The notes under the pieces were generated by a model. It made no database searches, was not told where the DNA came from, and was given only the letters and a program-made list of their open reading frames with translations. A DNA stretch of 64,000 bases from Actinoplanes solisilvae (GTDB taxonomy: Bacteria; Actinomycetota; Actinomycetes; Mycobacteriales; Micromonosporaceae), in the NCBI RefSeq assembly GCF_003999975.1, contig NZ_RJAC01000008.1:186001-250000 (forward strand), in the 5' to 3' direction. Below, piece by piece: positions 35,509-44,022 of the stretch (position 1 is its first letter; the number at the start of each line of letters is the position of its first letter). A program made the translations under genes and the position numbers.

Positions 35509-36225
35509 ATGAAACAGACAATTCTCCGTACGGCATCGGCCGGCCTGGCGATGATCGCCATGATCGGCGGTCTTCCGGCGGCAGCCTCGGCGGAGCCCGC
35601 TTCCGTCGAGAGCGTGGTCGTCACCGGTTCGGGCGCGGCGTTCGGCACGCCCGACACGCTCGAGGCCAGTTTCGCGGTGGAGACCAACGCGAAGACGGTT
35701 GGCGACGCCCTGAACCGGGCCAACACGGCGACCACGAAGATGCGCGACGCGCTCGTCCGCGGCGGCGTCGCCAAGGCCGACCTGCAGACGTCGAACGTCA
35801 CCGTCAGCTCGACCCGCAAGGAAGACGGGCCCATCACCGGCTACGTCGTCAACCAGGGCCTCACCGCGAAGATCCGGAACCTGCCGAAGGGCGGCGCGCT
35901 CATGTCCGCGGCCATCGCGGCCGGCGGCGACGCGTCCCGGCTCAACGGCGTCTCGTTCGCGATCGAGGACGACGCCGCGCTGCTCGTCGACGCCCGCAAG
36001 AAGGCGTTCGCCGACGCTCGCAAGAAGGCCGAACTGTTCGCCCGCGAGGCCGGCCGCCCGCTCGGCCGTGTGATCAAGGTGAGCGAGGCGGCTCCCGGCT
36101 ACTCGCCGCAGACCGCCTACAAGCACGACTTCGCCGCCGACGCCCCGGTCCCGATGGAGCCCGGCGTACAACGCCTGACCGCGACCGTCACCGTGGAATG
36201 GGCCCTCGACACCCCGAAGCCCTAG
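35509..36225 (+). CDS. SIMPL (DUF541) domain secreted protein
   Basis: A 238-aa protein with an N-terminal signal peptide (MKQTILRTASAGLAMIAMIG, cleavage near ASA-EP). The SIMPL domain follows from about residue 35: VVVTGSGAAFGTPDTLEASF, the repeated A-L-x-x-A pattern, GYVVNQGLTAKI and DARKKAFADARKKAELFARE. The family occurs in exported or surface proteins of unclear biochemical role. The stop overlaps the convergent gene at 36222 by 4 bp. Confidence 0.87.
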   Translation: MKQTILRTASAGLAMIAMIGGLPAAASAEPASVESVVVTGSGAAFGTPDTLEASFAVETNAKTVGDALNRANTATTKMRDALVRGGVAKADLQTSNVTVSSTRKEDGPITGYVVNQGLTAKIRNLPKGGALMSAAIAAGGDASRLNGVSFAIEDDAALLVDARKKAFADARKKAELFAREAGRPLGRVIKVSEAAPGYSPQTAYKHDFAADAPVPMEPGVQRLTATVTVEWALDTPKP

Positions 36226-37211
36226 TCGCCGAGAACCGGCCGCATCGCCCCCGAGATGCGGCCGGAAGGGTCCTGGTCGATCACGTACGGCGGGGGCATC
36301 CACGGCGGTTGTTCGAGAAGCATGGGGCGGCCGGGTGGCAGCACCGGGGCCAGTGCGCGGAACGGGCCCTCGGCGGCGGCCAGGTCGTAGTCCTGGAACG
36401 TGGGGGTGGCCAGCAGCGCCACGCCACCGCGGTCGAGGGCCCGGACCTCGGCGAACGCGCCGGTCGCAGCCAGCGCGGACGCGCCACCCAGCTTCGCGGC
36501 CAGTTCCTCGGGCACGATCGTCAGCCAGTCGTGGCCGCGCAGGATCTCGCGGGAGCGCCCGATCGTCTGGTCGGAGTCGCGGCGAGCGTTGACGAAACCG
36601 GGGACGTGCGGGTTCATGGTGTTCTCGATGGCGGTCTCGCCCATGCCCCGGTAGTAGGCGATCTGCCCGTACCCGGGATTGGCGAGATCGGCGACGGAGC
36701 AGAGAGCGGTCAGCCACTTCCTCTGGGTCGCGGGGTCGGTGAACGCCGACTCGCGCAGGTAGCCGCTGAGCCGGAGCCAGCCGGGCGACCGCTCGACCGG
36801 GCTGATCGCCAGGTACTGCGGGCCGCCCACGGGTCGCCCGCCTCCCGACACCCGAGCGAACGTCAGATGGACCTCGCGCGGCATGTCGGCCAGCTCCGCG
36901 CGCAGCCACGCGAGGCCCTTGTCCGACAGCACCCGCGTCGTGCGCCGCTCTCGCTCCACCCGGGCCGTGACGTACTCGTCCCCGGGCTTCAACCGCTTGA
37001 GGGCGGTTCCCTCGACGACCGGAAGTTTCGCCATGTCAGCGGCGGGAGCGAGCGCCCTCGTCAACTGGACCGCCCACTCGTAGGCGAGCTCGGCCAGTTC
37101 GGCGGCGTCGCCTTCGACGTTGAGCTGCACCTCCACGGTGTGGTCCGGCGGAGGCGCGGCCGCCCACAGCGCCTGCTGAATTCGCCGCTGCTCGGCGGTC
37201 ACCTCATACAC
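36222..37211 (-). CDS. Conserved-looking protein of unknown function
   Basis: A 329-aa soluble protein with no signal peptide or membrane segment. I do not recognise the family. It starts MYEVTAEQRRIQQALW and has an alternating alpha/beta pattern. Distinctive stretches are SGGGRPVGGPQYLAISPVER and GQIAYYRGMGETAIENTMNP. Codon use is like its neighbours, and the frame is long and uninterrupted, so the gene is real. It is preceded by the APH-like gene on the same strand, 11 bp away, and may be co-transcribed with it. Confidence 0.7.
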   Translation of the reverse strand: MYEVTAEQRRIQQALWAAAPPPDHTVEVQLNVEGDAAELAELAYEWAVQLTRALAPAADMAKLPVVEGTALKRLKPGDEYVTARVERERRTTRVLSDKGLAWLRAELADMPREVHLTFARVSGGGRPVGGPQYLAISPVERSPGWLRLSGYLRESAFTDPATQRKWLTALCSVADLANPGYGQIAYYRGMGETAIENTMNPHVPGFVNARRDSDQTIGRSREILRGHDWLTIVPEELAAKLGGASALAATGAFAEVRALDRGGVALLATPTFQDYDLAAAEGPFRALAPVLPPGRPMLLEQPPWMPPPYVIDQDPSGRISGAMRPVLGD

Positions 37212-37222
37212 AGCCGAGAAGG

Positions 37223-38029
37223 CTACGACATGCGCGCTTTGAGCACGTCAACCTCACAGCCCGGGGCGTACGGGTCGAAGCCGTGCTCGGCCAGCCAACG
37301 GACGTTGAGAAGGCTGCGCAGCGACCACCACGCGCGGACAGCGGCCGGGTCGGCGCCGGAGCCGGAGCCGTAGCCGGCGAGCAGGTCGGCAAGGCGGTCC
37401 TCGTGGCCCAGCGTCAACGTAGCGAGGTCGAACATGGGGTCGCCCTGGCCGGCCTCGGACCAGTCGAGCACGCCGGTGACCCGATCGCCGTCGGTGAAGA
37501 TGTGAGTGATCTGCAGGTCGCCGTGCGTGAACGCGGGCGTGAAGGAACGGAAGGCGGCCTCGGCGACCTCACGATTGCGGGCGACCAGGTCGGCGGGCAG
37601 CATCCCGTTCGCGACGAGCAGTTCGCACTCGGCCTCCAGCTCCGCCCGGACCGCCGAGTCGGCCCTGCGACCGGGCCGCGTGGGCAGGGGCGCGTCGTGC
37701 AGGGTGCGGACGGCCGCACCTGCGGCGGCCCACGCGGCGGCCGAAGCGGGCGACGGTTCACCGAGGCGGCCGAGGGCCTCGCCGGGAAGGGCGCCGAGCG
37801 CGATCACCGACGGTTGGCGCCACAGAATCGGGGCCGTCGGGATCGGCGCCGCCGCCATGGCCTCGGCCTCGGCGTCCAGCCGCGCCGGGTCCCCGTCCAC
37901 CTTCAGAAAGACATCACCGACGCGCAGCGTCACCCGCTCGGAGTGAGCAACCACAACCTGAACCTCGTCCACACGGGTCAGTATCGCTGGCGATGTTCTC
38001 TCAGGACTCGTACGAGGCGCCGCGGTCAT
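37223..38029 (-). CDS. Aminoglycoside phosphotransferase (APH) family kinase
   Basis: A 268-aa protein from the ATG at 38029, preceded by GAGAG; the frame is open further upstream but without family similarity. APH/choline-kinase hallmarks: catalytic loop FTHGDLQITHIFTDGDRVTG (about 173-192; Asp after HG is the base) and metal-binding VLDWSEAGQGDPMFDLA. Such proteins phosphorylate aminoglycosides, macrolides or small metabolites; resistance cannot be assumed. It overlaps the end of the MBL gene by 29 bp, so the two are translationally linked. Confidence 0.82.
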   Translation of the reverse strand: MTAAPRTSPERTSPAILTRVDEVQVVVAHSERVTLRVGDVFLKVDGDPARLDAEAEAMAAAPIPTAPILWRQPSVIALGALPGEALGRLGEPSPASAAAWAAAGAAVRTLHDAPLPTRPGRRADSAVRAELEAECELLVANGMLPADLVARNREVAEAAFRSFTPAFTHGDLQITHIFTDGDRVTGVLDWSEAGQGDPMFDLATLTLGHEDRLADLLAGYGSGSGADPAAVRAWWSLRSLLNVRWLAEHGFDPYAPGCEVDVLKARMS

Positions 38030-38828
38030 TTCTCTCGGCGAGGCGCTGAGCCTGACCGTTGTGCACTTCGACCACCCACTCCCACCCGGCCTTGGCCGCC
38101 GGGCCGATGCGTGGGTCGCTGGGCAGTCGACCGTCACGCAGATCGAGCACGTAACCGCGGTCCTGCTCGATGCGTGCGCGAATTTCGCCGCCGACTGAGC
38201 CGTGGCCGGGGATGAGGACGTCGACGTCGCCGGCGATGTTCTCCAGCCGGTGCAGTGCTGCCAGATAGTCGTCGATCGGGTCGGACGCCGCGTCCAGGTC
38301 GAGCATCGGGATCAGGACGTCGGAGAGCATGTCGCCGGCCACGAGGACGCCGAGTTCCTCGATGAACAGCGCCGCGTGACCCGGTGCGTGCGCCCGATGC
38401 TCGATGATCCGGACCGCCGGGCCGTCCCACGGAATCCGGTGCGTCCCGCTGGGCAGGGCGGTGATCTGGCCGAGCAGGTCGAGCGGGACCTGCCCGGCGA
38501 TCTCGGTCTCGGCCAGGTGGTCGGCGATGCGGGCCTTCGCGCCGGGGTCGGACAGCTCCTTCTGGACAGCGGCCGCGCAGCGGGCTGTGCCGTAGCGCGG
38601 GACCGTGCCGAACCGGGGGTGCCAGAGCAGATGGTCCCAGTCCGGGTGCGTGGAGAACCCGGCCACAACGGTTTGGCCGGAGAGGTCGTTCGCGAGGCAG
38701 GCCAGCTCGTGTTCCTGCAAACCCGGGTCGATGAGCAGCACGCCGTCGCGGCCCGGCACGACGGTCGTGTTGGTTTGCAGGAACTCGCTCTCGTGGACGA
38801 GCACACCCTTCGCGACCTGCGTCAGCAT
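38001..38828 (-). CDS. MBL-fold metallo-hydrolase with an altered metal motif
   Basis: A 275-aa protein with metallo-beta-lactamase fold features: LLIDPGLQEHE (Asp near 34), the metal site FSTHPDWDHLLW (about 58-69), APGHAALFIEE (His), LVAGDMLSD (Asp) and VLIPGHGSVGG (His). The usual HxHxDH reads HPDWDH, so the second His is Asp, as in some divergent subfamilies; the metal set may differ. Likely a hydrolase of unknown substrate. It is first in a pair with the APH-like kinase. Confidence 0.82.
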   Translation of the reverse strand: MLTQVAKGVLVHESEFLQTNTTVVPGRDGVLLIDPGLQEHELACLANDLSGQTVVAGFSTHPDWDHLLWHPRFGTVPRYGTARCAAAVQKELSDPGAKARIADHLAETEIAGQVPLDLLGQITALPSGTHRIPWDGPAVRIIEHRAHAPGHAALFIEELGVLVAGDMLSDVLIPMLDLDAASDPIDDYLAALHRLENIAGDVDVLIPGHGSVGGEIRARIEQDRGYVLDLRDGRLPSDPRIGPAAKAGWEWVVEVHNGQAQRLAERNDRGASYES

Positions 38829-38841
38829 GCCCCTACCCTAT

Positions 38842-38950
38842 TCAGGAGCGCAGGACCGCGCGGCCTTCGACGTTGCCGGAGCGCATGCGGTCGAGGGCCT
38901 CGGCGGCTTCCGAGGCGGCAACCGATTGGTGAAGGTGGCGCGGGCGGTCG
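38842..38950 (-). pseudogene. C-terminal remnant of a zinc-dependent alcohol dehydrogenase
   Basis: A minus-strand frame ending at 38842 reads SVAASEAAEALDRMRSGNVE then GRAVLRS and stop. This is the standard last helix and strand of medium-chain (Zn) alcohol dehydrogenases / quinone reductases. Upstream in the same frame there is no NAD-binding domain, and the terminator hairpin of the Usp gene interrupts it at 38969. It is a stub of about 35 codons. Confidence 0.6.
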
Positions 38951-38968
38951 ACGCACACGACCGCGAGC

Positions 38969-38995
38969 CACCCTGAGAGCGGCCGTCTCAGGGTG
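38969..38995 (-). terminator. Hairpin terminator of the Usp gene
   Basis: A perfect 10-bp stem CACCCTGAGA / TCTCAGGGTG with a 7-nt loop lies 52 bp beyond the stop of the universal stress protein gene on the minus strand. Confidence 0.65.
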
Positions 38996-39046
38996 CGCGC
39001 GTTCGCCGGGATGGGGTGGGCGGTACTGCGACTTCAAAGCGGTCGG

Positions 39047-39481
39047 CTAAGGCACGACGGTGACCGGCCAGCGGCCGCAGCGTACGAGCTTCGAGGCGAT
39101 CGAGCCGGCCAGACGGTGCACGATCTTGGCTGAGCGGCCCACGATCACCGCGTCGGCCCGCACCTCGTGGGCGACGTCGGAGATCTCGGTGAACGGCTCG
39201 CCCGCGCGGATCATCAGGCGCGCGTCGACGGAGAAGGGCCCCATGCGGTCGAGCAGCAGGGCCCGGAGCTCCTGTTCGACCTCGTCCTGAGTCTCGATCA
39301 CCGTGGCGACCGCACCGCCGCCGTCGGCCAGCGGCAGCAGGCCCGAGGGCGGCGTGCGCACATAGACGGCGACGAGGCGGCTGCCCTGACGACGGGCCAG
39401 ACCCATCGCGTATGCCGCCGCGCGCAGGGACGACGTGGAACCGTCGACGCCCACCAGGATCGTGCCCGGCCCGTCCCGCAT
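39047..39481 (-). CDS. Universal stress protein (Usp) family
   Basis: A 144-aa single-domain Usp. It starts with ILVGVDGSTSSLRAAAYAM (the strand-1/helix-1 signature) and ends with ADAVIVGRSAKIVHRLAGSI and RWPVTVVP. The ATP-binding G-2x-G-9x-G-S/T motif appears as VGRSAKIVHRLAGSIAS, which is imperfect, so ATP binding is uncertain. It is a cytoplasmic stress-linked protein. It is divergent from the TetR gene across a 90-bp spacer with several dyads. Confidence 0.88.
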   Translation of the reverse strand: MRDGPGTILVGVDGSTSSLRAAAYAMGLARRQGSRLVAVYVRTPPSGLLPLADGGGAVATVIETQDEVEQELRALLLDRMGPFSVDARLMIRAGEPFTEISDVAHEVRADAVIVGRSAKIVHRLAGSIASKLVRCGRWPVTVVP

Positions 39482-39505
39482 GACTCCTCCACGCCCCGAA
39501 TTACT

Positions 39506-39552
39506 GAACGCTCGGTGTTCCGATATCTAGAGTGTATCTTTACGGTTACCGT
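39506..39552. promoter_or_regulatory. Dyads in the Usp/TetR divergent spacer, candidate TetR operator
   Basis: Two dyads lie in this spacer: GAAC-N7-GTTC (39506-39520) and ACGGT-T-ACCGT (39542-39552), the latter 19 bp before the TetR start. A TetR repressor bound here could control both divergent genes. Binding is inferred. Confidence 0.4.
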
Positions 39553-39571
39553 TCAGCAATGTGGGGGGCAG

Positions 39572-40165
39572 ATGACGCAAACGTCGCCCGGACGGCCCCG
39601 CGATCCCGACGTCGACCGCCGCATCGCGCGGGCCGCTCTCGACCTGTTCGGCGACGCCGGGTGGGCCGGGTTCGCGATGGAGTCCGTGGCGCGCCGTGCC
39701 GGGGTCGGCAAGGCCTCGCTCTACCTGCGCTGGAGCAGCAAGGAGGCGCTGCTGACCGACGCGCTGACGGCGAGCCTGCCGCACGTCAGCGACGTCGACA
39801 CCGGCACGCTGCGCGGCGACCTGGCCGAGCTGGCGACCCAGATCCTCGGGCTCTACGCCGGCCCGTTCAGCCGGGCCGCGCTGCGCCTGACCCTCGACGC
39901 GGCGACCATCCCCGGCATCGCCGAGCACTACCAGGCCACCCGCGACGCCCAGATCCAGGCGGCCCGCGCGATCGTGCGCCGTGGCATCGCCCGCGGCGAA
40001 CTACCCGCGGCCACGAGCGTCACGATGCTCATCAACACGGTGATCGGCGGCGCGATGATGCACGCGATGACCACCCCGCCCGGCAAGCGCGCCGCCCTGG
40101 CCGCCGACACCCCCCGCCAGGCCCGCCGCCTGGTCGACTTCGTGCTGCAATCGGTGAGCGGTTAG
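39572..40165 (+). CDS. TetR-family transcriptional regulator
   Basis: A 197-aa protein from the ATG at 39572, with GGGGGG just ahead. The N-terminal TetR HTH is clear (IARAALDLFGDAGWAGFAME, then GVGKASLYLRWSSKEALL). The C-terminal ligand domain resembles the TetR_C_16/AcrR-like type (YAGPFSRAALRLTLDAATIP). It is divergent from usp. The stop overlaps that of the convergent Zn-alcohol dehydrogenase by 4 bp. Ligand and targets are unknown; self-regulation through the dyads at 39506-39552 is likely. Confidence 0.88.
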   Translation: MTQTSPGRPRDPDVDRRIARAALDLFGDAGWAGFAMESVARRAGVGKASLYLRWSSKEALLTDALTASLPHVSDVDTGTLRGDLAELATQILGLYAGPFSRAALRLTLDAATIPGIAEHYQATRDAQIQAARAIVRRGIARGELPAATSVTMLINTVIGGAMMHAMTTPPGKRAALAADTPRQARRLVDFVLQSVSG

Positions 40166-41346
40166 GGCTTCAGGACCGCCTTGATGCAGCCGTCCTCCTT
40201 GTTCTTGAAGATCTCGTAGGCGTGCGGCGCGTCCTCCAGCGGGAGGCGGTGGGTCGTCAGGTCGTCGACGCCGAGCGGGTCGTCGTCGCCGGTCAGCAGG
40301 GGCATGATCTCGTCGACCCACTGCTTGACGTGGGCCTGGCCCATCCGCATCGTGACGCCCTTGTCGAACAGGTCCATCATCGGGAACGGGTCGGCCTGGC
40401 CGCCGTAGACGCCGATGATCGAGATCGTGCCCGAACGGCGTACGGAAGAGAACGCCGTACGCAGCGCGCCCATCCGGTCGACGCCGATCGTCTCGGTCGC
40501 CTTGCGGGCCAGCGCGTCGGGCAGCATCCCCGCCGCCTTCATCGCGCCCGCCTGGAACGGCGTGCCGTGCGCCTCCATGCCGACCGCCTCGATCACCGAG
40601 TCGGCGCCGCGGCCACCGGTCAGTTCGCGCACGGCGGCCGGCACGTCGTCGATCTCGTCGAAGTTGAGCACCTCGATGCCGTGCCGCGCGGCCATCGCGA
40701 GTCGCTCGGGCACGTTGTCGACGGCGAGCACGCGTTCCGCGCCGAGGTGCCGGGCGATCCGCGCCGACATCTGGCCGATCGGTCCGAGGCCGGTGACCAG
40801 CACCGTGGCGCCGGGCTCGATGTCGGCCCACTTCGCGGCCTGCCACGACGTGGTCAGTACGTCGGACAGGAACAGGTAGCGCTCGTCGGGGTGGCCGTCC
40901 GGCACCTTGATCGGCCCGAACTGGGCCTGCGGCACCCGCAGGTATTCGGCCTGGGCGCCGGGCACCTGGCCGTAGAGCTTGGTGTAGCCGAACAGCGAGG
41001 CACCCTTGTTCTGCGACACGACCTGGGTGGTCTCGCACTGGGCGAAGTAGCCCTTGCGGCAGAACCAGCAGTGCCCGCACGAGATGTTGAACGGGATGAC
41101 CACGCGATCGCCCGGCTTGATGTGGGTGACCTCGGCGCCGACCTCCTCGACGATGCCCATCGGCTCGTGCCCGAGGATGTCGCCGGCGTCGATGTACATG
41201 CCGAGGACGTCGTACAGATGCAGGTCGGACCCGCAGATGGCGGTCGAGGTCATCCGCACGACCGCGTCGGTCGGTTCCTGGATGACCGGGTCGGGCACGG
41301 TCTCGACGGATACCTTGCCGGTTCCTTGCCAGGTGAGTGCCCGCAT
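40162..41346 (-). CDS. Zinc-dependent alcohol dehydrogenase (formaldehyde-dehydrogenase-like)
   Basis: A 394-aa medium-chain dehydrogenase. Catalytic zinc site: STAICGSDLHLYD (Cys near 38) and ILGHEPMGIVEEVG (His near 60). The structural-zinc Cys cluster is CGHCWFCRKGYFAQC (about 90-104). The NAD-binding Rossmann motif is VLVTGLGPIGQMSARIA (about 182). Length and insertions match the glutathione-independent formaldehyde dehydrogenase-like group (threonine-dehydrogenase type). The substrate is probably an aldehyde or secondary alcohol. It is convergent with the TetR gene. Confidence 0.9.
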   Translation of the reverse strand: MRALTWQGTGKVSVETVPDPVIQEPTDAVVRMTSTAICGSDLHLYDVLGMYIDAGDILGHEPMGIVEEVGAEVTHIKPGDRVVIPFNISCGHCWFCRKGYFAQCETTQVVSQNKGASLFGYTKLYGQVPGAQAEYLRVPQAQFGPIKVPDGHPDERYLFLSDVLTTSWQAAKWADIEPGATVLVTGLGPIGQMSARIARHLGAERVLAVDNVPERLAMAARHGIEVLNFDEIDDVPAAVRELTGGRGADSVIEAVGMEAHGTPFQAGAMKAAGMLPDALARKATETIGVDRMGALRTAFSSVRRSGTISIIGVYGGQADPFPMMDLFDKGVTMRMGQAHVKQWVDEIMPLLTGDDDPLGVDDLTTHRLPLEDAPHAYEIFKNKEDGCIKAVLKP

Positions 41347-41411
41347 GCGAAACGCCTCCAGTAATTAGATGCACGAGTGCAAGCAGGCGGATACCCGCGT
41401 TCTGACCGGGT

Positions 41412-42362
41412 ATGCGGACGCTCATGACTTCGCGCGTGGTGGTGCTGACCGGAGCTTCGAGCGGTATCGGACGGGCGGCGGCCGTGGCTTTCGCCCGCCG
41501 GGGCGACCGGGTGGTGCTGGCCGCCCGCAGCGCCGACGACCTGACGGAAACGGCTCTGGCCTGCGGGAACGACGCTCTCGTGGTGCCCGCCGACGTCACC
41601 ATTCGGGAAGATCTGGAGGGCCTCGTCGGAAAAGCCGTCGAGCGGTACGGCCGGATCGATGTCTGGGTCGACACCGCCGCCGTCATGGCGTACGGGAAAT
41701 TCGAGGACCTGCCGCCCGAGGTGTTCGACCGGGTGGTCACGACCGACCTGCTCGGCCCCGCGAACGTGGCCCGCGCCGCGCTGCGCCGGTTCCGCACCCA
41801 GGGCCACGGCACGCTGGTCCTGGTCGGGTCGCTGCTGGCCCACGTCACGGTGCCGTACATGTCGGCCTACGTGACGTCGAAGTGGGGACTGCGGGGACTG
41901 ACCCGCACGCTGCGCCAGGAGACCCGGGACGCGCCGGACATCCACGTCTGCTCGCTGGTACCGGGCAGCGTCGACACCCCCATCTACACCAGCGCGGCGA
42001 ACTACGCCGGCTTCGTCGGCCGCCCGCCGCCCCCGGTCGACTCCGCCGAGCGCATGGCCGCGCGCATCGTGCGGCTGGCCGCCAAACCGCGCCGTGAGGC
42101 CTCGGTCGGCGCCACCAACCGCGTCATCGAGCTCGGCTTCGGCCTGTTTCCCCCGCTGTACGACGCCCTGGTCACCACCCTGATACGCAAGGGCGGCCTG
42201 TCGCGCCAGGAGATCGGCCCGCACGACGGCAACGTCTTCGCGGCCCGCCCGCGGGTCGACGGCGGTCCCGGCCGGTGGAGCCGTACGCAGGTGGGCGCCG
42301 CGGTCGGAGCGCTCACGCTCGCCGCCGGCGTCTCGGCCCGACGCTTGCTGTCAGGAAAGTAA
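41412..42362 (+). CDS. Short-chain dehydrogenase/reductase
   Basis: A 316-aa SDR; the ATG at 41424 is an alternative start. The cofactor motif VVLTGASSGIGRAAAVAFAR lies near residue 8, and the active site has Ser in LVLVGSLLAH and Tyr/Lys in MSAYVTSKWG. The NNAG motif is replaced by VDTAAV. About 90 extra residues follow the core, ending in a hydrophobic/basic tail (VGALTLAAGVSARRLL), so it may associate with the membrane. It sits 35 bp before the acyl-CoA dehydrogenase cluster and may belong to it. Confidence 0.85.
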   Translation: MRTLMTSRVVVLTGASSGIGRAAAVAFARRGDRVVLAARSADDLTETALACGNDALVVPADVTIREDLEGLVGKAVERYGRIDVWVDTAAVMAYGKFEDLPPEVFDRVVTTDLLGPANVARAALRRFRTQGHGTLVLVGSLLAHVTVPYMSAYVTSKWGLRGLTRTLRQETRDAPDIHVCSLVPGSVDTPIYTSAANYAGFVGRPPPPVDSAERMAARIVRLAAKPRREASVGATNRVIELGFGLFPPLYDALVTTLIRKGGLSRQEIGPHDGNVFAARPRVDGGPGRWSRTQVGAAVGALTLAAGVSARRLLSGK

Positions 42363-42397
42363 CGTCCCGCATACCCGCCCCGGTTCCGGGGTACTCC

Positions 42398-43306
42398 GTG
42401 ACCGTGCCCATGATCGATTCTCCGGACCTTCCGCTGCCCGGCAAGGGCGCCACCTCGGAACGCCTCCGGAAACTGGCCGAACTCGGCCGACGCGACCTGG
42501 TCGCCGCCCGGCTGGGCGAGGGACACGCCGACGCCGTGGCGATCCGTGCCGAGCTCGGCGACGACGGCCCGGCCGACAACCGCGAGCGCTGGGGTGTCTG
42601 GGCCGCGAACCCGAAATCCGTACGCGCCTCGTTCTCGGCCGGCGGCTGGCAGCTCACCGGTGATCGTCCGTGGTGCTCGGGGGCTGCCTGGTGCACGCAC
42701 GCGCTGGTCACCGCCGAGGCCGACGACGGCATCCGCCTCTTCGCGGTGACCAACCGGCCGCCGTACGCCGTGCCCGTCGACGGCACCTGGCCCGCGGTCG
42801 GCATGGCGGCCAGCGACAGCCGCACGATCCGCTTCACTCAGGCGCCCGCCCGTCCCGTCGGAGAGCCCGGCGAGTACGTCGACCGGCCCGGCTTCTGGCA
42901 CGGCGGCATCGGCGTCGCCGCGTGCTGGTACGGCGGCGCCCTCGGCGTGGCCGACACCCTGCGCGCCTCGACCAGACGTGACCCGCACACGCTGGCCCAC
43001 CTGGGCGCGGTCGACGTGGCCCTGGGCGCGGCCCGCGCCGTGCTGGCCGAGGCCGCGGCGACGATCGACGCCGACCCGACCGCGAACCAGCACCGGCTGG
43101 CCCTCCGCGTACGGGCCACCGTCGAGGCCGCCGCCACCGAAGTGCTCGACCGGGTGGGCCGCGCGCTCGGCGCCGGACCGCTGTGCCGCGACGAGGCCCA
43201 CGCCCACCGGGTCGCCGACCTGACCGTCTACCTGCGGCAGAGCCACGCCGAGGCCGACCTCGAACAGCTCGGCCGCCTGATCGCTGAGGGTGAGCCGTCG
43301 TGGTGA
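42398..43306 (+). CDS. Acyl-CoA dehydrogenase-like protein
   Basis: A protein of about 302 aa from the GTG at 42398 (GGGG 6 nt ahead); the ATG at 42410 is an alternative. It retains acyl-CoA dehydrogenase features: VWAANPKSVRAS, GWQLTGDRPWCSGA (mid beta-domain) and the C-terminal helical bundle with VDVALGAARAVLAEAA. It is some 80 residues shorter than typical enzymes and lacks much of the N-terminal helical domain. It is the first gene of a coupled set with a PIG-L deacetylase, a methyltransferase and a GT2, an arrangement I know from other bacteria but whose product is not established. Confidence 0.8.
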   Translation: MTVPMIDSPDLPLPGKGATSERLRKLAELGRRDLVAARLGEGHADAVAIRAELGDDGPADNRERWGVWAANPKSVRASFSAGGWQLTGDRPWCSGAAWCTHALVTAEADDGIRLFAVTNRPPYAVPVDGTWPAVGMAASDSRTIRFTQAPARPVGEPGEYVDRPGFWHGGIGVAACWYGGALGVADTLRASTRRDPHTLAHLGAVDVALGAARAVLAEAAATIDADPTANQHRLALRVRATVEAAATEVLDRVGRALGAGPLCRDEAHAHRVADLTVYLRQSHAEADLEQLGRLIAEGEPSW

Positions 43307-44022
43307 GGCCGATCTCCGGTCTCGGCACACCGGAACAGCAGTGGGAGGCCTGGCCCGCGATTCAAGGGTGGCCGGCGCTGCCCCTCGGCGACGCGGGCAC
43401 TCCCCTGGTCGTCGCGCCGCACCCGGACGACGAGATCCTCGGGGTGGCCGGTCTGCTCGCCCTGCTCGGCACGGCCGAACTGGTCGCGGTCACCGACGGC
43501 GAGGCCTCCCACCCCGGCTCGACCGTCCACTCCCAGGACGAGCTGGCCGCGATCCGGCGCGACGAGACGACCGAGGCGCTGCGCCGGCTGGGTCTGCAGG
43601 GCGCGGTCGAGCATCGTCTCGGGCACCCCGACGGGAAGATCGACGAGGACGCGCTGACCTCGGCGCTGACCGGGCTGCTGACGCCCGGACGGTGGTGCCT
43701 GGCCACGTGGCGCGAGGACGGCCACCCCGACCACGAGGCGGTCGGCCGGGCGGCGGCTGCGGCGTGCGCGGCCACGGGGGCGGTCCTGCTCGAATATCCG
43801 ATCTGGGCGTGGCACTGGGCCGTTCCCGACGATCCCCGGGTGCCGTGGCGGAAGGCGTACCGGATCGATCTTGATCTGGGCGCCCGGGAGGCGAAAGCCG
43901 CTGCGATCGCCGCCTTCCCCAGCCAGATCGCGGCCCTGGGACCCGAGCCGGCCGACGCCGCGATCCTGCCGCCGCACGTGCTCGCCCGGTTCTCGCGCCC
44001 GTTCGAGGTGGTGCTGCGATGA
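43300..44022 (+). CDS. PIG-L family deacetylase
   Basis: A 240-aa protein; GTG starts at 43300 and 43303 are both possible, each overlapping the preceding stop. The zinc-site motif LVVAPHPDDEILGVAG (about 36-51) and the later REDGHPDHEAVG (His near 149) define the PIG-L/LmbE fold, which removes an acetyl group from GlcNAc-type sugars. It overlaps the next gene by ATGA (44019-44022). It is probably one step in the assembly or modification of an amino-sugar-containing glycolipid or small molecule. Confidence 0.88.
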   Translation: MVRPISGLGTPEQQWEAWPAIQGWPALPLGDAGTPLVVAPHPDDEILGVAGLLALLGTAELVAVTDGEASHPGSTVHSQDELAAIRRDETTEALRRLGLQGAVEHRLGHPDGKIDEDALTSALTGLLTPGRWCLATWREDGHPDHEAVGRAAAAACAATGAVLLEYPIWAWHWAVPDDPRVPWRKAYRIDLDLGAREAKAAAIAAFPSQIAALGPEPADAAILPPHVLARFSRPFEVVLR

